Positions 29,713 to 38,348 are shown, counted from the stretch's first letter. The stretch: DNA of 64,000 bases from Streptomyces sp. NRRL S-340 (GCF_000720185.1 NZ_JOIY01000033.1:124001-188000), one strand, 5' to 3'. The notes: generated by a model not told the origin, from the letters alone. A program made the numbers and translations.

Positions 29713-29804
29713 CCCGTGCGCCCGCGCCTGCGGCGGCACCACAGCCACTACCATCGGCCTGCATCGGCGGGCGTGTGCCCGATCCCCAGGCCAGGGAGCG
29801 AAAC

Positions 29805-30365
29805 GTGCTGATCACCCACGACACCCGGTGTGCGCTCGACACCGTGGTGGATCTGGTGAACACCGCACCGGAGGACGACGCGGCGCCGGACGGGCTGGCC
29901 GATGTCGCGGGGCTCGCGGACTTCGTACGAAAACACGACATGAGCGATGTCGGGCTGCTCTCGGAGTTCGATCTCTCGGCGGTGCGCCGGATCCGCGGCC
30001 GCTTCGCCGGCATCTTCTCGGCCGCGGACTCCCGTACGGCCGCGGGAATGATCAACGAGCTGGTGGCCGCGGCGGGCACCACTCCCCGGCTGACGGATCA
30101 CGACGGGTACGACTGGCACGTGCACTACTTCGCCCCCGGCGCGTCGGTCGCCGACCACCTGGCGGCGGACTGCGGCATGGCGCTGGCGTTCTTCGTGGTG
30201 GCCGGGGAGCAGGAGCGGCTGCGGCGCTGCGAGGCGCCCGACTGCCGGCGGGCCTTCGTCGACCTCTCCCGCAACCGCTCGCGGCGCTACTGCGACAGCA
30301 GGACCTGCGGCAACCGGCTGCACGTGGCCGCGTACCGGGCACGGCGCAAGGAAGCGGCGGGCTGA
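29805..30365 (+). CDS. CGNR zinc-finger protein (ABATE domain), probable regulator
   Basis: A 186-residue protein with an N-terminal ABATE-type helical domain and a C-terminal CGNR finger: Cys pairs in CEAPDCRRAF and RYCDSRTCGNR, the latter carrying the name motif. These proteins are thought to bind DNA or RNA and regulate stress responses. GTG start with AGGGAG about 7 bases upstream. Confidence 0.9.
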   Translation: MLITHDTRCALDTVVDLVNTAPEDDAAPDGLADVAGLADFVRKHDMSDVGLLSEFDLSAVRRIRGRFAGIFSAADSRTAAGMINELVAAAGTTPRLTDHDGYDWHVHYFAPGASVADHLAADCGMALAFFVVAGEQERLRRCEAPDCRRAFVDLSRNRSRRYCDSRTCGNRLHVAAYRARRKEAAG

Positions 30366-30432
30366 TCTCCGAAGGCGCTCTCCGCCATGTCGTGGTCCCC
30401 GGCGGGTGACGCCGAGGAGCCACGCGTACGGC

Positions 30433-30585
30433 TCACAGCAACAGCAGGTCGTGCAACGCAGCCATGAGCAGCAGACTCCCGATCACCGCAAGGAAGATCA
30501 TCAGCGGTGGCTGGGAAAGGGCGAAGAGGCACCCGCGCGGCTTGTCCTTCTGCGGCGCGGCCTCGCTCTGGGTCGTGTCCACCAT
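30433..30585 (-). CDS. 50-residue single-span membrane protein
   Basis: A short frame with ATG (or GTG one codon later) and TGA encodes a polar N-terminus with Lys and Asp (MVDTTQSEAAPQKDKPRGC) followed by a membrane helix, PPLMIFLAVIGSLLLMAALH, and a Leu-rich end. The clean polar-to-hydrophobic layout and codon third-position bias toward G/C argue for a real gene. No strong ribosome site is visible. It lies between the CGNR gene and a larger membrane protein on the minus strand. Confidence 0.6.
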   Translation of the reverse strand: MVDTTQSEAAPQKDKPRGCLFALSQPPLMIFLAVIGSLLLMAALHDLLLL

Positions 30586-30784
30586 TTCGCGGCGATGATG
30601 ACGCAGCCGGCACCGGCGGCGCGATCAACACGCACGGAATGTCCGGGACGTCGCCGGTTTCCGTGATCTTCGCTTCGGATGCGGAGCGGGCCTGATCGTT
30701 TCCAGGACCGTTTACGGAAGGCGCCCTCGGGCCGCCCTGCCGCGCGGGCCCCGGACCGCTCTCACGCGCCGCTCACGTGCCGGT

Positions 30785-31264
30785 TCATATGCCGTGCTTC
30801 TTGAGGATCGCCTCGATGTCGCTGAAGTCCTCCTCGGCGCGGGGCGCGGACGCGGGACGCGAGGCGGGGCGCGCGGTGGGGGTGGCGGACGGTCGGGCGG
30901 TGGACCCTGCCTGCCGTCCGGCCGCGCCGAGAGAGGGGGCCGGGGCCGGGGCCACCGCGTCCTGGGCCGCGGCGCGGGCCGCCGCCCGGCGCTCCTTGCG
31001 CGTGCCGCCCCGGCGGCGCTCGACCGCGCGGGTGGTCGCGAAGAGGACCCAGGCACAGCCGAGCAGACCGAAGCCGGCCCAGGCGGCCGGGCTGAAGGCG
31101 GTGTCGGTCAGCCAGCCGACGACCCCGGTCATCACCAGGGCGACCGGGACGAGGGAGTAGGCGGCGATGCGGGCCGCCGCGAGGAACCGCCTGCGGTAGG
31201 CGGTGACCGCGGCGATGCCCAGGCCGGCCGCGGAGACGGCGGAACAGACGGTCTCGGCAATCAT
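30785..31264 (-). CDS. Membrane protein of unknown function
   Basis: A 159-residue protein with three hydrophobic segments in the first ~90 residues, then a basic stretch (RRRGGTRKERRAAARAAA) and a Pro/Ala/Ser-rich linker ending in a short acidic motif, EEDFSDIEAILKKHGI, conserved-looking at the C-terminus. The start is ATG at 31264, whose ribosome site GGAGG overlaps an upstream ATG (31276) that is therefore not used. Function unknown. Confidence 0.75.
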   Translation of the reverse strand: MIAETVCSAVSAAGLGIAAVTAYRRRFLAAARIAAYSLVPVALVMTGVVGWLTDTAFSPAAWAGFGLLGCAWVLFATTRAVERRRGGTRKERRAAARAAAQDAVAPAPAPSLGAAGRQAGSTARPSATPTARPASRPASAPRAEEDFSDIEAILKKHGI

Positions 31265-31444
31265 CCGGTCCTCCATGCGGGCGCTCGGCGGTCGGGGCGG
31301 TTCGCCCCTTCCATCCTGCCCCTTCCGGAGGCCGGGAGGCGATGTCCGGGAGGGAGATCAGGGACATCTCCGGGTCGCCTCCTTCCCAGGTGCCGCTGCG
31401 GGCGGTGATTGGGTCCTGCGCGGCGGGCCTGGAAGACTGGAGCC

Positions 31445-31975
31445 ATGAACGACTCCTCCTCCGCACGCACGGTCCCGGTTCTCGAGGTCTGGTGCGAACT
31501 GCAGTGCCCCGACTGCCGCAGCGCGCTGGACGACCTGCGCGCCCTGCGCGACCGCTACGGCGACCGGCTGGAGCTGCGGCTGCGGCACTTCCCGCTGGAC
31601 AAGCACCAGCACGCCTTCGCCGCCGCGCAGGCCGCGGAGGAGGCCGCCGAGCAGGACCGGCTGTGGCCGTACGTGGAGGCGGTGCTCGCCCGGGTCGAGG
31701 AGCTGGGGCGCGAGGGGGAGCCGCTGCTGGTCGAGGTGGCCCGCGAACTGGGTCTGGACGCCGAGGAGTTCGACACCGCGCTCATCGACGGCCGGCACAT
31801 CCTGGCCGTGGACGCCGACCAGGCCGAGGGCAAGGCGATCGGGGTGACGGGCACGCCGACGTACGTCGTCGGCGGGGAGCGTCTGGACGGCGGCAAGAGC
31901 CAGGACGGTCTGCGCGAGCGGATCGAGGAGATCGTCGACCGGCTGCTGGCGGAGTCCGGCCCGGCAAAAGGCTGA
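31445..31975 (+). CDS. DsbA-family thioredoxin-fold oxidoreductase
   Basis: The 176-residue protein shows a thioredoxin fold with an active-site CPDC motif in WCELQCPDCR, a helical insertion, and the cis-Pro loop GVTGTPTYVVGG. No signal peptide is visible, so it is a cytoplasmic DsbA/2-hydroxychromene-isomerase-like (FrnE-like) protein rather than a secreted one. Substrate unknown. Confidence 0.9.
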   Translation: MNDSSSARTVPVLEVWCELQCPDCRSALDDLRALRDRYGDRLELRLRHFPLDKHQHAFAAAQAAEEAAEQDRLWPYVEAVLARVEELGREGEPLLVEVARELGLDAEEFDTALIDGRHILAVDADQAEGKAIGVTGTPTYVVGGERLDGGKSQDGLRERIEEIVDRLLAESGPAKG

Positions 31976-32046
31976 GGTTCCCGCACGGCGGTCCCTCCGG
32001 CGGCCCGCACCGGCGGTCCCCCACCGCGGCTCCCGGCAGCGGCTCC

Positions 32047-32874
32047 TTACGGCAGCTCCTTGTAGAGGGCGTAGAGGACCGGGCGGTAGCCGAGGGAGTC
32101 GTACAGGCGCTCCGCGGGGGTGTTGCCCGCGAAGACATTGAGGCCCAGAACGCGTTTGCCGGCGGCCACCGCCTGCGCCTCCGCGAGCAGCATCAGGGAC
32201 CGGCCGTGGCCCCGGCCGCGGAAGCGCGCGTCGGCCTCGACGTCGTAGACGAAGGCCCTGTCCTCGTCGATCGAGAGCCACAGGGTGCCGACCGGGGTGC
32301 CCTCGTGCTCCAGGACGCTGAGCAGCACGCCGGGGGTCGCCGGTCCTTGCGGGAGCAGCCTCGCGTGGTCGGTCTCCGACTTGGCGTGCGCCTCGTCGGC
32401 GGGCACGCCCCGGTCGATCCAGGTCTGCGTGTAGGTGGCCTTGCCGTGTTCGAGCCAGGGCCCGTACTCGGCCTCCGTCATCGCTCTGCCCCGGCTTCCC
32501 GCGGGCAGCTCGGGCGCGCTCGCGCCGAGTTGCTTCTCCATGCCGCGGTTGCGCTGGACGTAGCCGAGGGCCGTCACCCATCGGAGCGCGGCGTCCTCGG
32601 GGGTGGCGGGCACGCTGATCTCCATGCGCCGGCAGCCCCAGCCGCGCGCCACTTCCTCGGCGGCCAGCGCGGCCACCGTGCCGCGGCCCCGCCCGCGGTC
32701 GGGCGCGTCGATGCGCAGTTCGAGGATCCGGGCGACGGCCGGTCCGAAGACGGGGTGGGTCGACAGGTGGGTCACGCCGACGGGCCGGCTGTTCACGCAG
32801 ACCTGGTAGCGGCGCGAACGGGTCCCGTCGGCGTTCTGCTGGATCGGCTCGGTGGGCCGCAGTGTGGTGGTCAT
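32047..32874 (-). CDS. Double-domain GNAT acetyltransferase
   Basis: The 275-residue protein has two GNAT modules. The first (to ~120) has a divergent acetyl-CoA loop (RGRGRGTVAALAAEEV); the second (~130-275) has a canonical R-G-x-G-x-G/A loop (FRGRGHGRSLMLLAEA) and a C-terminal NTPAERLYDSLGYRP segment. One module may be catalytic and the other degenerate, as in other tandem GNATs. Substrate unknown. Confidence 0.88.
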   Translation of the reverse strand: MTTTLRPTEPIQQNADGTRSRRYQVCVNSRPVGVTHLSTHPVFGPAVARILELRIDAPDRGRGRGTVAALAAEEVARGWGCRRMEISVPATPEDAALRWVTALGYVQRNRGMEKQLGASAPELPAGSRGRAMTEAEYGPWLEHGKATYTQTWIDRGVPADEAHAKSETDHARLLPQGPATPGVLLSVLEHEGTPVGTLWLSIDEDRAFVYDVEADARFRGRGHGRSLMLLAEAQAVAAGKRVLGLNVFAGNTPAERLYDSLGYRPVLYALYKELP

Positions 32875-33019
32875 CAGGGGGAGTTCTACCCGCCGCGACC
32901 GCTCGCGTCAGCCCCTTTTCCCGCGGCCGGGCCCGCCGGGCCGGTGCAGGACGGGACGCCGGGCCGGCCGGGGCCGCGCGTCCGGCCCGTGCGGACCGCT
33001 CGCCGCCGCCTGAGCCTTG

Positions 33020-33060
33020 TCGTCACATTCCCGTCCGCCCCGCGGGCGGGAATGTGACGA
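33020..33060 (-). terminator. Terminator after pabC
   Basis: A 19-bp stem (33020-33038 with 33042-33060, one G-U) and 3-nt loop lie 6 bases beyond the pabC TAG. It may also end transcription arriving on the plus strand. Confidence 0.85.
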
Positions 33061-33066
33061 GAGGGC

Positions 33067-33888
33067 CTAGGGATCCAGGTCGTCGCCGGAGCGTTCGGCG
33101 AAGATCCGCATGGCCTTCGCCGTCACCGGGCCCGCCGCTCCGGGCAGCGCGCGCTCGTCGACGCGGTGCACGGCCTGGACGTCGCGCAGGGTGGAGGTGA
33201 GGAAGACCTCGTCGGCCCGCTCCAGGACGTCCAGCGGCAGGTCGGTCTCCTGGGCGCCGGTCCACTCGATGGCGAGCGCGCGGGTGATGCCCGCCAGGCA
33301 GCCGGAGGCGAGCGGCGGGGTGTGGATCTCGCCGTCGAGGACGACGAAGACGTTGGAGCCGGTGCCCTCGCAGAGCCGTCCGGCCGTGTTGCCGAACAGC
33401 GCCTCCGAGGCGCCGTGTTCGCGGGCGCGGGCGAGGGCGACGACGTTCTCCGCGTAGGAGGTGGTCTTCAGACCGGTGAGCGCGCCGCGTTCGTTGCGGG
33501 TCCAGGGGACCGTGACGACGGAGGTGGAGTCGGGGCGGCGGGTGGTCTCGCCCAGGGCGACGACGAGGGTCGTGCCGTGCTCGCCCCGGTCGGAGCCGAG
33601 GGGGCCGTCGCCGCCGGTGTAGGTGATGCGCAGACGGCCGAGCGGGGCCGGGTTGGCCGCCAGGACGGCGGCGCAGGCGCGGCGCACCTCGTCGTGGTCG
33701 GGGTCGGGCAGGCCGAGGCCGCGCGCCGACCGGGTCAGCCGGTCCAGGTGACGGGTGAGCGCGAACGGCTTCCCGTCGGTCGCCTTCACCGTCTCGAAGA
33801 CGCCGTCGCCCACGGTCAGCCCGTGGTCGAGGACGGAGACGCGCGCGGACCCGGTGTCCCGCAGCCCGCCGTCGAGCCAGATCTTCAT
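33067..33888 (-). CDS. pabC: Aminodeoxychorismate lyase
   Basis: This 273-residue fold-type IV PLP enzyme would release pyruvate from 4-amino-4-deoxychorismate to give p-aminobenzoate for folate. Family features include LDHGLTVGDGVFETVK, the PLP-lysine region LKTTSYAENV, and EALFGNTAGRLCEGTGSNVF. Branched-chain aminotransferases share the fold; the overlap with the PabB gene (ATGA) favours PabC. Confidence 0.9.
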   Translation of the reverse strand: MKIWLDGGLRDTGSARVSVLDHGLTVGDGVFETVKATDGKPFALTRHLDRLTRSARGLGLPDPDHDEVRRACAAVLAANPAPLGRLRITYTGGDGPLGSDRGEHGTTLVVALGETTRRPDSTSVVTVPWTRNERGALTGLKTTSYAENVVALARAREHGASEALFGNTAGRLCEGTGSNVFVVLDGEIHTPPLASGCLAGITRALAIEWTGAQETDLPLDVLERADEVFLTSTLRDVQAVHRVDERALPGAAGPVTAKAMRIFAERSGDDLDP

Positions 33889-34949
33889 GCGTGCAGGTCC
33901 TCTCCGCCGTGCTCGTACGTCCCTGACGCTACCGCGAGCAGCCGGGCCGCCTTCAGTTCGGTCTCCTGCCACTCGCCGTCCGGGTCGGAGTCCCAGGTGA
34001 TGCCGGCTCCGGCGCCGAAGCGCAGCACGGCGGGCGCGCCGGGGGTCCGGTCGGGCCTGTCGATCCAGAACGTGCGGATGCCGACGGCCAGCTCGCCCGT
34101 GCCCCGGTCGGCGTCGACCCAGCCGAGGCCGCCGCAGTAGGGGCCGCGGGGAGCGGTCTCCAGGGCGTCGATGATCCGCCGGGCGCTCGACTTGGGGGCG
34201 CCGGTGATCGAGCCGGCCGGGAAGGCGGCGGCGAGCAGGTCGGGCCAGCCGGCGCCGGGGCGCAGCTCGCCGCGGACCGAGGAGACGAGGTGGACCAGGC
34301 CGGGGTGCTTCTCCACGGCGCACAGGTCGGGGACGGTGACGCTGCCGGTGGTGCACACGCGCCCGAGGTCGTTGCGGACCAGGTCCACGATCATCAGATT
34401 CTCGGCGTGGTCCTTGTCGAGGAGCTCCGCCTCGGTGCGGGCGGTGCCCTTGATGGGCCCGGACTCCACCGTCCGCGCCTGACGGCGCAGGAACAGTTCC
34501 GGGGAGGCGGTGGCGATCTCCACGCCGTGCTCCGGCAGGCGGATCGTTCCCGCGTACGGTGCCGGGTTGCCGCGGGCCAGGACGGCGCTCAGCGCGTCCA
34601 CGTCGGCGTCGGCGGCCACCGGCGCGGACAGCACCCGGCAGAGGTTGACCTGGTAGACCTCGCCGGCCGCGATGTGCTCGCGGATGCGGCGCACGCCCGC
34701 GGTGTACGCGGCGCGGTCGAGGGAGGACGTCCAGTCTCCGGTGCCCGGTCCGCGCCATCCGCCGGGCGCCGGGGCGGGGACGGGTTCGTGCCGTACGTCG
34801 CGGAAGCGGGCGCAGGTCAGCCGCCCCTCGTAGTCGGCGGCGACGGCCCAGAAGCCGGTGGAGTCCAGGGCCGCGGGATCGCCGGTGACGTCCGCCAGGC
34901 CGGTGGCGACGCGGTCGCCGAAACGGGCGAGAGGAGGCAGGTCGAGCAC
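33885..34949 (-). CDS. pabB: Aminodeoxychorismate synthase component I
   Basis: The 354-residue chorismate-binding enzyme makes 4-amino-4-deoxychorismate from chorismate. The GPIKGTART motif carries the Lys that distinguishes PabB from anthranilate synthase TrpE (which has Ala), followed by ENLMIVDLVRNDLG. The N-terminal region is short, so it lacks the complete TrpE-like N-domain of longer enzymes. No glutaminase partner (PabA) is beside it. GTG start with GAGGAGG-like sequence just downstream in the coding part and little upstream. Confidence 0.9.
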   Translation of the reverse strand: MLDLPPLARFGDRVATGLADVTGDPAALDSTGFWAVAADYEGRLTCARFRDVRHEPVPAPAPGGWRGPGTGDWTSSLDRAAYTAGVRRIREHIAAGEVYQVNLCRVLSAPVAADADVDALSAVLARGNPAPYAGTIRLPEHGVEIATASPELFLRRQARTVESGPIKGTARTEAELLDKDHAENLMIVDLVRNDLGRVCTTGSVTVPDLCAVEKHPGLVHLVSSVRGELRPGAGWPDLLAAAFPAGSITGAPKSSARRIIDALETAPRGPYCGGLGWVDADRGTGELAVGIRTFWIDRPDRTPGAPAVLRFGAGAGITWDSDPDGEWQETELKAARLLAVASGTYEHGGEDLHA

Positions 34950-35057
34950 GGGTCCGAGTCTAGGGCCGGTGTCCGGCGGGTGGCCCTGGCGTGTCCTGCC
35001 GGGGGCCTGACCAGGTCCTCACGACGGCGTACCGCAGCACGCTGCGCAAACGCGTTT

Positions 35058-35085
35058 TTGTGCTGGCCCGGGAATCCGCTAGAGT
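35058..35085 (+). promoter_or_regulatory. Promoter of the tRNA array
   Basis: TTGTGC (35058-35063) and TAGAGT (35080-35085), 16 bases apart, match the HrdB pattern and stand 41 bases before tRNA-Gly. The five tRNA genes probably share this promoter. Confidence 0.7.
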
Positions 35086-35126
35086 TCAACACGTCGCCGG
35101 GACGCGCAAGCGGACCGAACCGACAG

Positions 35127-35199
35127 GCGGACGTAGCTCAGTTGGTAGAGCGCAACCTTGCCAAGGTTGAGGTCGCGAGTTCGAGCCTCGTCGTCCGCT
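35127..35199 (+). tRNA. tRNA-Gly (GCC)
   Basis: A 73-base cloverleaf with acceptor GCGGACG/CGTCCGC, discriminator T, anticodon stem CAACC/GGTTG and loop TTGCCAA (anticodon GCC). No CCA is encoded. First of five tRNAs. Confidence 0.97.
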
Positions 35200-35237
35200 C
35201 GCAGGAAAGAAGGGGACTCCCGGTCCCCTGCACTCCT

Positions 35238-35311
35238 GGTGGAGTGGCCGAGAGGCGAGGCAACGGCCTGCAAAGCCGTCTACACGGGTTCAAATCCCGT
35301 CTCCACCTCCA
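35238..35311 (+). tRNA. tRNA-Cys (GCA)
   Basis: Acceptor GGTGGAG/CTCCACC, anticodon stem ACGGC/GCCGT with loop CTGCAAA (anticodon GCA), and discriminator U73, the known tRNA-Cys identity base. The following CCA (35309-35311) appears to be encoded, unlike in its neighbours. Confidence 0.96.
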
Positions 35312-35312
35312 A

Positions 35313-35384
35313 GGACGATTAGCTCAGCGGGAGAGCGCTTCCCTGACACGGAAGAGGTCACTGGTTCAATCCCAGTATCGTCCA
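35313..35384 (+). tRNA. tRNA-Val (GAC), copy 1
   Basis: A 72-base cloverleaf with acceptor GGACGAT/ATCGTCC, anticodon stem CTTCC/GGAAG, loop CTGACAC (anticodon GAC) and discriminator A. It starts only one base after the tRNA-Cys CCA. Confidence 0.97.
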
Positions 35385-35420
35385 CTGGGTCCGCCGTCCC
35401 GTACGGTGTGATCCGGACCC

Positions 35421-35492
35421 GCGCGATTAGCTCAGCGGGAGAGCGCTTCCCTGACACGGAAGAGGTCACTGGTTCAATCCCAGTATCGCGCA
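35421..35492 (+). tRNA. tRNA-Val (GAC), copy 2
   Basis: Same body and anticodon as copy 1, but the acceptor stem is GCGCGAT/ATCGCGC: base pairs 2 and 3 are changed on both sides, so pairing is kept. Confidence 0.97.
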
Positions 35493-35526
35493 CGCACAGT
35501 CCGTGACCTTCGCGTCACGGTTCTGC

Positions 35527-35598
35527 GGACGATTAGCTCAGCGGGAGAGCGCTTCCCTGACACGGAAGAGGTCACTGGTTCAATCCCAGTATCGTCCA
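35527..35598 (+). tRNA. tRNA-Val (GAC), copy 3
   Basis: Identical to copy 1 over 72 bases. Last gene of the array; a strong terminator follows after 9 bases. Confidence 0.97.
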
Positions 35599-35607
35599 CA
35601 CCGCGGA

Positions 35608-35640
35608 AAGCCCCCGGCCGTCTCGTACGGCCGGGGGCTT
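35608..35640 (+). terminator. Terminator of the tRNA array
   Basis: A perfect 14-bp stem (35608-35621 with 35627-35640) has a 5-nt loop and is followed by a pyrimidine-rich CTTCTTC-type tail starting in the stem. Confidence 0.9.
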
Positions 35641-35737
35641 CTTCGTGCCGGTGCGCGCCCGGTGCTCCGGGCCCGACGCCGCCGGGGTGCCGCCCGGTGC
35701 ACCGAGCCCGGTGCCTCGGGCGCGGTCCCCCGATGGC

Positions 35738-36022
35738 TCAGCTGGAGAAGAGCATGTGGCCGAAGCTCTTGTGCCGGTGGCCGTGGCCGTAGTGCCCGTG
35801 GTGACCGCCGTGCGGTGCGCCCCACGCGGGGGCCGGCGGCGCGGGGTAGGCCTGCGGGGCGGGCGGTGGCGGTGCGGGCTGCGACCACTGGGCCTCCAGC
35901 CGGGTCAGCGCCTCCAGCTCGCCGTAGTCGAGGAAGATGCCGCGGCAGCCGCTGCACTGCTCGATCTGGATGCCGTTGCGGTTGTAGGTGTGCATCGGCG
36001 CGTGGCACTTCGGACACTGCAT
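35738..36022 (-). CDS. TFIIB-type zinc-ribbon protein
   Basis: A 94-residue protein with an N-terminal zinc ribbon, CPKC (residues 3-6) and CSGC, followed by RGIFLDYGELEAL, the usual zf-TFIIB ending. The rest is a Pro/Ala linker and a His-rich tail (HGGHHGHYGHGHRH) that could bind metal. Function unknown; many of these small proteins occur in actinobacteria. Confidence 0.88.
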   Translation of the reverse strand: MQCPKCHAPMHTYNRNGIQIEQCSGCRGIFLDYGELEALTRLEAQWSQPAPPPPAPQAYPAPPAPAWGAPHGGHHGHYGHGHRHKSFGHMLFSS

Positions 36023-36102
36023 GCTCGGCTCAACTCCTCACCGGTGGGTCCTGCTTCGGGTACCGCCTGGACAGACTCCGTCCGGCCGCGGTCGGTTGCA
36101 CC

Positions 36103-37050
36103 CTACGTCGGCAGGCCGCCGGACAACTGCGCGGGGACGGAGGTCATTCGGGCGCAGGCGTCCACCACGGCCTGTTCGGCCCCGTCCAGCGCGCGCCCGG
36201 CCGCGGCCGCCTTCGCGACGGCCCGTGCGGCGGTCTGCACGGTCAGGGCGCGGGCGGCGGTCTCCAGCGCGGCCCACGGGTCGCCGTCCGCCGGGACGGC
36301 CGGGCCGCCCGCCGCCCGGTAGGCGGCCAGGAACCGGCTCCAGTCGCCGGGCGGCAGCAGTCCGCAGGCGAACCAGGCGGCGGGGCGGGCCAGGTCCCAG
36401 GCGGGTGTGCCGGTGCCGAGGTCGTCGATGTCGATCAGCAGCCACGGGCCGTCGGGGGCCGGGTGGCGCACGAACTGCCCCAGGTGCAGGTCGCCGTGGC
36501 AGACGGTCCGCGCGCCAGGCTGGGGGGCCTGGGCGCGCGCCCAGGCGGGCAGCGTGGCCCAGGCGCTCAGCACCGGGCGGGCCGCCGGGTGGCCGGGCGC
36601 CTCGGCGCGGAGCCGGGCGACGGCCCGGGCGGCCTTGAGCGGACCGCGCATGGGCGGCAGACCGGGAGGCACCGGGCCGCGGTGCAGCCGGGCGAGGAGC
36701 GTGGCCGCGGCTTCCCAGGGAGCGGCCTCGGGGATACCCGGGTCCACAGGGGTCCCGTACGGCCAGAAGGTGACGAGACGGTCGTGGAGCGTGGCCGGTA
36801 CCGGGCCGAGCGGGGGCAGCAGGACGCCGGGGCGAGTGGCGGCCGCGGCGAGACGGCGGGCGAGGGCCACGGGATCCGTGCCGGGCGCGTGGACCTTGCC
36901 GACGGTGCCCGAATGGAGGACGACGGTGGCGTCGGGGCGGTCGGCCAGGACGGTGGTGGCGCAGCCGCAGCCGGTGGTCGCGTCCGGGTGGGCCGCCGCC
37001 GTGACCCGCGCGGTCAGCTCAGTCAGCAGCGGGGCATCGGCGGTGGTCAC
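36103..37050 (-). CDS. Aminoglycoside phosphotransferase/choline kinase-like protein
   Basis: The 315-residue protein has the APH fold: catalytic loop VCHGDLHLGQF and metal-binding DIDDLGTGTPAWDLARP. The N-terminal nucleotide lobe is less conserved. Whether it modifies an antibiotic or a metabolite cannot be told; such core genes are usually not resistance determinants. GTG start with GGGGGAG 3-9 bases upstream. Confidence 0.85.
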   Translation of the reverse strand: MTTADAPLLTELTARVTAAAHPDATTGCGCATTVLADRPDATVVLHSGTVGKVHAPGTDPVALARRLAAAATRPGVLLPPLGPVPATLHDRLVTFWPYGTPVDPGIPEAAPWEAAATLLARLHRGPVPPGLPPMRGPLKAARAVARLRAEAPGHPAARPVLSAWATLPAWARAQAPQPGARTVCHGDLHLGQFVRHPAPDGPWLLIDIDDLGTGTPAWDLARPAAWFACGLLPPGDWSRFLAAYRAAGGPAVPADGDPWAALETAARALTVQTAARAVAKAAAAGRALDGAEQAVVDACARMTSVPAQLSGGLPT

Positions 37051-37446
37051 GGGCTCCCCCTGGCGTGGTACGTACGGCGTCGTGGCGGCGGGCGTACGAG
37101 CGTACGGGGTGGGCGGAGCGGGGGAATCGGGAGGGGCCTGCGGTGGGCGGGCGAGGTGGCGGGCCGGGTCGCTCGGGAGTGAGCGGGCGCACGGACGTGC
37201 GGGGCAGCGGCCTGCCGGTGCGCGGACGTCGGTGGCCTGCCGGTGCGCGGACGTCCAGGGACGCGCGGCGGCCTGGGGTGAGCGCGCGGGCCGGCAGGCG
37301 GGCCGGGCGGCTTGACGGTGAGCAGCCGGGCGGGCAGGCAAGCAGGGCGGGCGGGCCGGGCGGCCTGACGGTGAGCGGCCGGGCGGGCAAGCAGGGCGGC
37401 CTGGGGCTGAGCGGCCGGGGCAGGGCCAGGTGGTCCGGACACGGCA
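37051..37446. repeat. G-rich intergenic region with decayed direct repeats
   Basis: No gene is seen in about 400 bases. A 22-bp sequence occurs twice without mismatch (37209-37230 and 37234-37255), and a ~46-50 bp unit occurs at 37301-37350 and again at 37354-37399 with a few changes, followed by a partial third copy. GGGCGGGC-type runs dominate the plus strand. The region lies upstream of the APH-like gene, so it should contain its promoter. Confidence 0.6.
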
Positions 37447-37485
37447 ATGCCGGCGCAGCTCCCCAGCTGCGCCGGCATCCTGCCG
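37442..37485 (-). terminator. Hairpin after the 64-residue membrane protein gene
   Basis: A perfect 14-bp stem (37447-37460 with 37465-37478) has a CCCC loop and is extended outward by a 5-bp stem (37442-37446 with 37481-37485) across a 2-nt bulge. It lies 80 bases beyond the minus-strand gene stop. Confidence 0.7.
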
Positions 37486-37564
37486 TCCGCCGCACCCCCG
37501 TCCCCACGGGGTTTCATGGGTGGATGTCCCCGCCCGGACCGCTCTTCCGGGCCTGGGGCGCCGC

Positions 37565-37759
37565 TCAGCGCCCCAGCATCACTCCCACGGACGACGCTTG
37601 TGTGGCCACTGTCTCCCAGCCGTCGAAGACGAGCAGGAGCAGGGCCGCCAGGGGAAGGGCCATCACGGTCGCCACCACGGGGTGGCGACGGCCCGTGCGG
37701 CGGGGGCGCACGAGGCGTCCCTGCGCGCGGATGAGTGTCCGCGGTGCCGTGTGGGCCAT
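37565..37759 (-). CDS. 64-residue basic membrane protein
   Basis: Residues 1-30 are strongly basic (LIRAQGRLVRPRRTGRRH), followed by a single membrane helix (PVVATVMALPLAALLLLVF) and a short tail. The ATG at 37759 has GGAGAGG about 6 bases upstream; the frame is open further upstream, but without a ribosome site. Function unknown. Confidence 0.7.
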   Translation of the reverse strand: MAHTAPRTLIRAQGRLVRPRRTGRRHPVVATVMALPLAALLLLVFDGWETVATQASSVGVMLGR

Positions 37760-38348
37760 GGTCCCTCTCCTGACCGTTTCGGTTGTCGTCGGCAGCGGCG
37801 GGTGTCTGACCTCGGGGGACGAGTGCTGCGCCCGCCGCTTGACCTCAAATGTAGGCGCGCGGCGGAAGGCGGGCGTCATGCCGTCGTACCGATTGCCGGG
37901 CCTCCCGGAGGATGAGCCGCGGGCCGGGGCGTACTCCCCTGGGTGGAGACGTCCTGCGGCGTCTCGGGGTCATCCCTGAAGGGGTGCCCAAACTGCCCGG
38001 CTTTTCCGGACACGGCCGGTGACATCGCTCACTTCCGCCCGGCGGCCGGGTGCCGTCCCGCCCCGCTCGCCGTCCGTCCTTCCCGCCGCTTTCCTCCACC
38101 CCGGCCCCCTGTTCCGCACCGCCCGCGCCCTGCGTCCGCCAGGCTCCGCCCGGCGCCCAATCCCCCTTGCGTCACAGCCGGTTGGGATCTTGTGCCGGAA
38201 CCGCCCGGTCCGCCGGCGGATCCGCTGACCCTCGCTCAACTCTCGCGCACGGCACTGACAATCGATCGGGTCGAGAGGGCGCGGCCTCTGCGCGTGAGCG
38301 GCCCCGGAAACGTAAGCTGTGGCTCGTCACAGGGACCGGGCAGCGGGG
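37760..38348. other. 590-bp intergenic region before the kinase gene
   Basis: It divides the 64-residue protein gene (minus) from the kinase gene (plus), so both promoters should be here. I see no convincing coding frame, tRNA or promoter pair. A short GC-rich dyad around 37894-37907 is the only local structure. Confidence 0.4.

Noticed and set aside
35313..35598. CRISPR-like array: three ~72-bp near-identical repeats with 34-36 bp spacers
   Set aside because: The repeats fold as tRNA-Val(GAC) genes and no cas genes are present.
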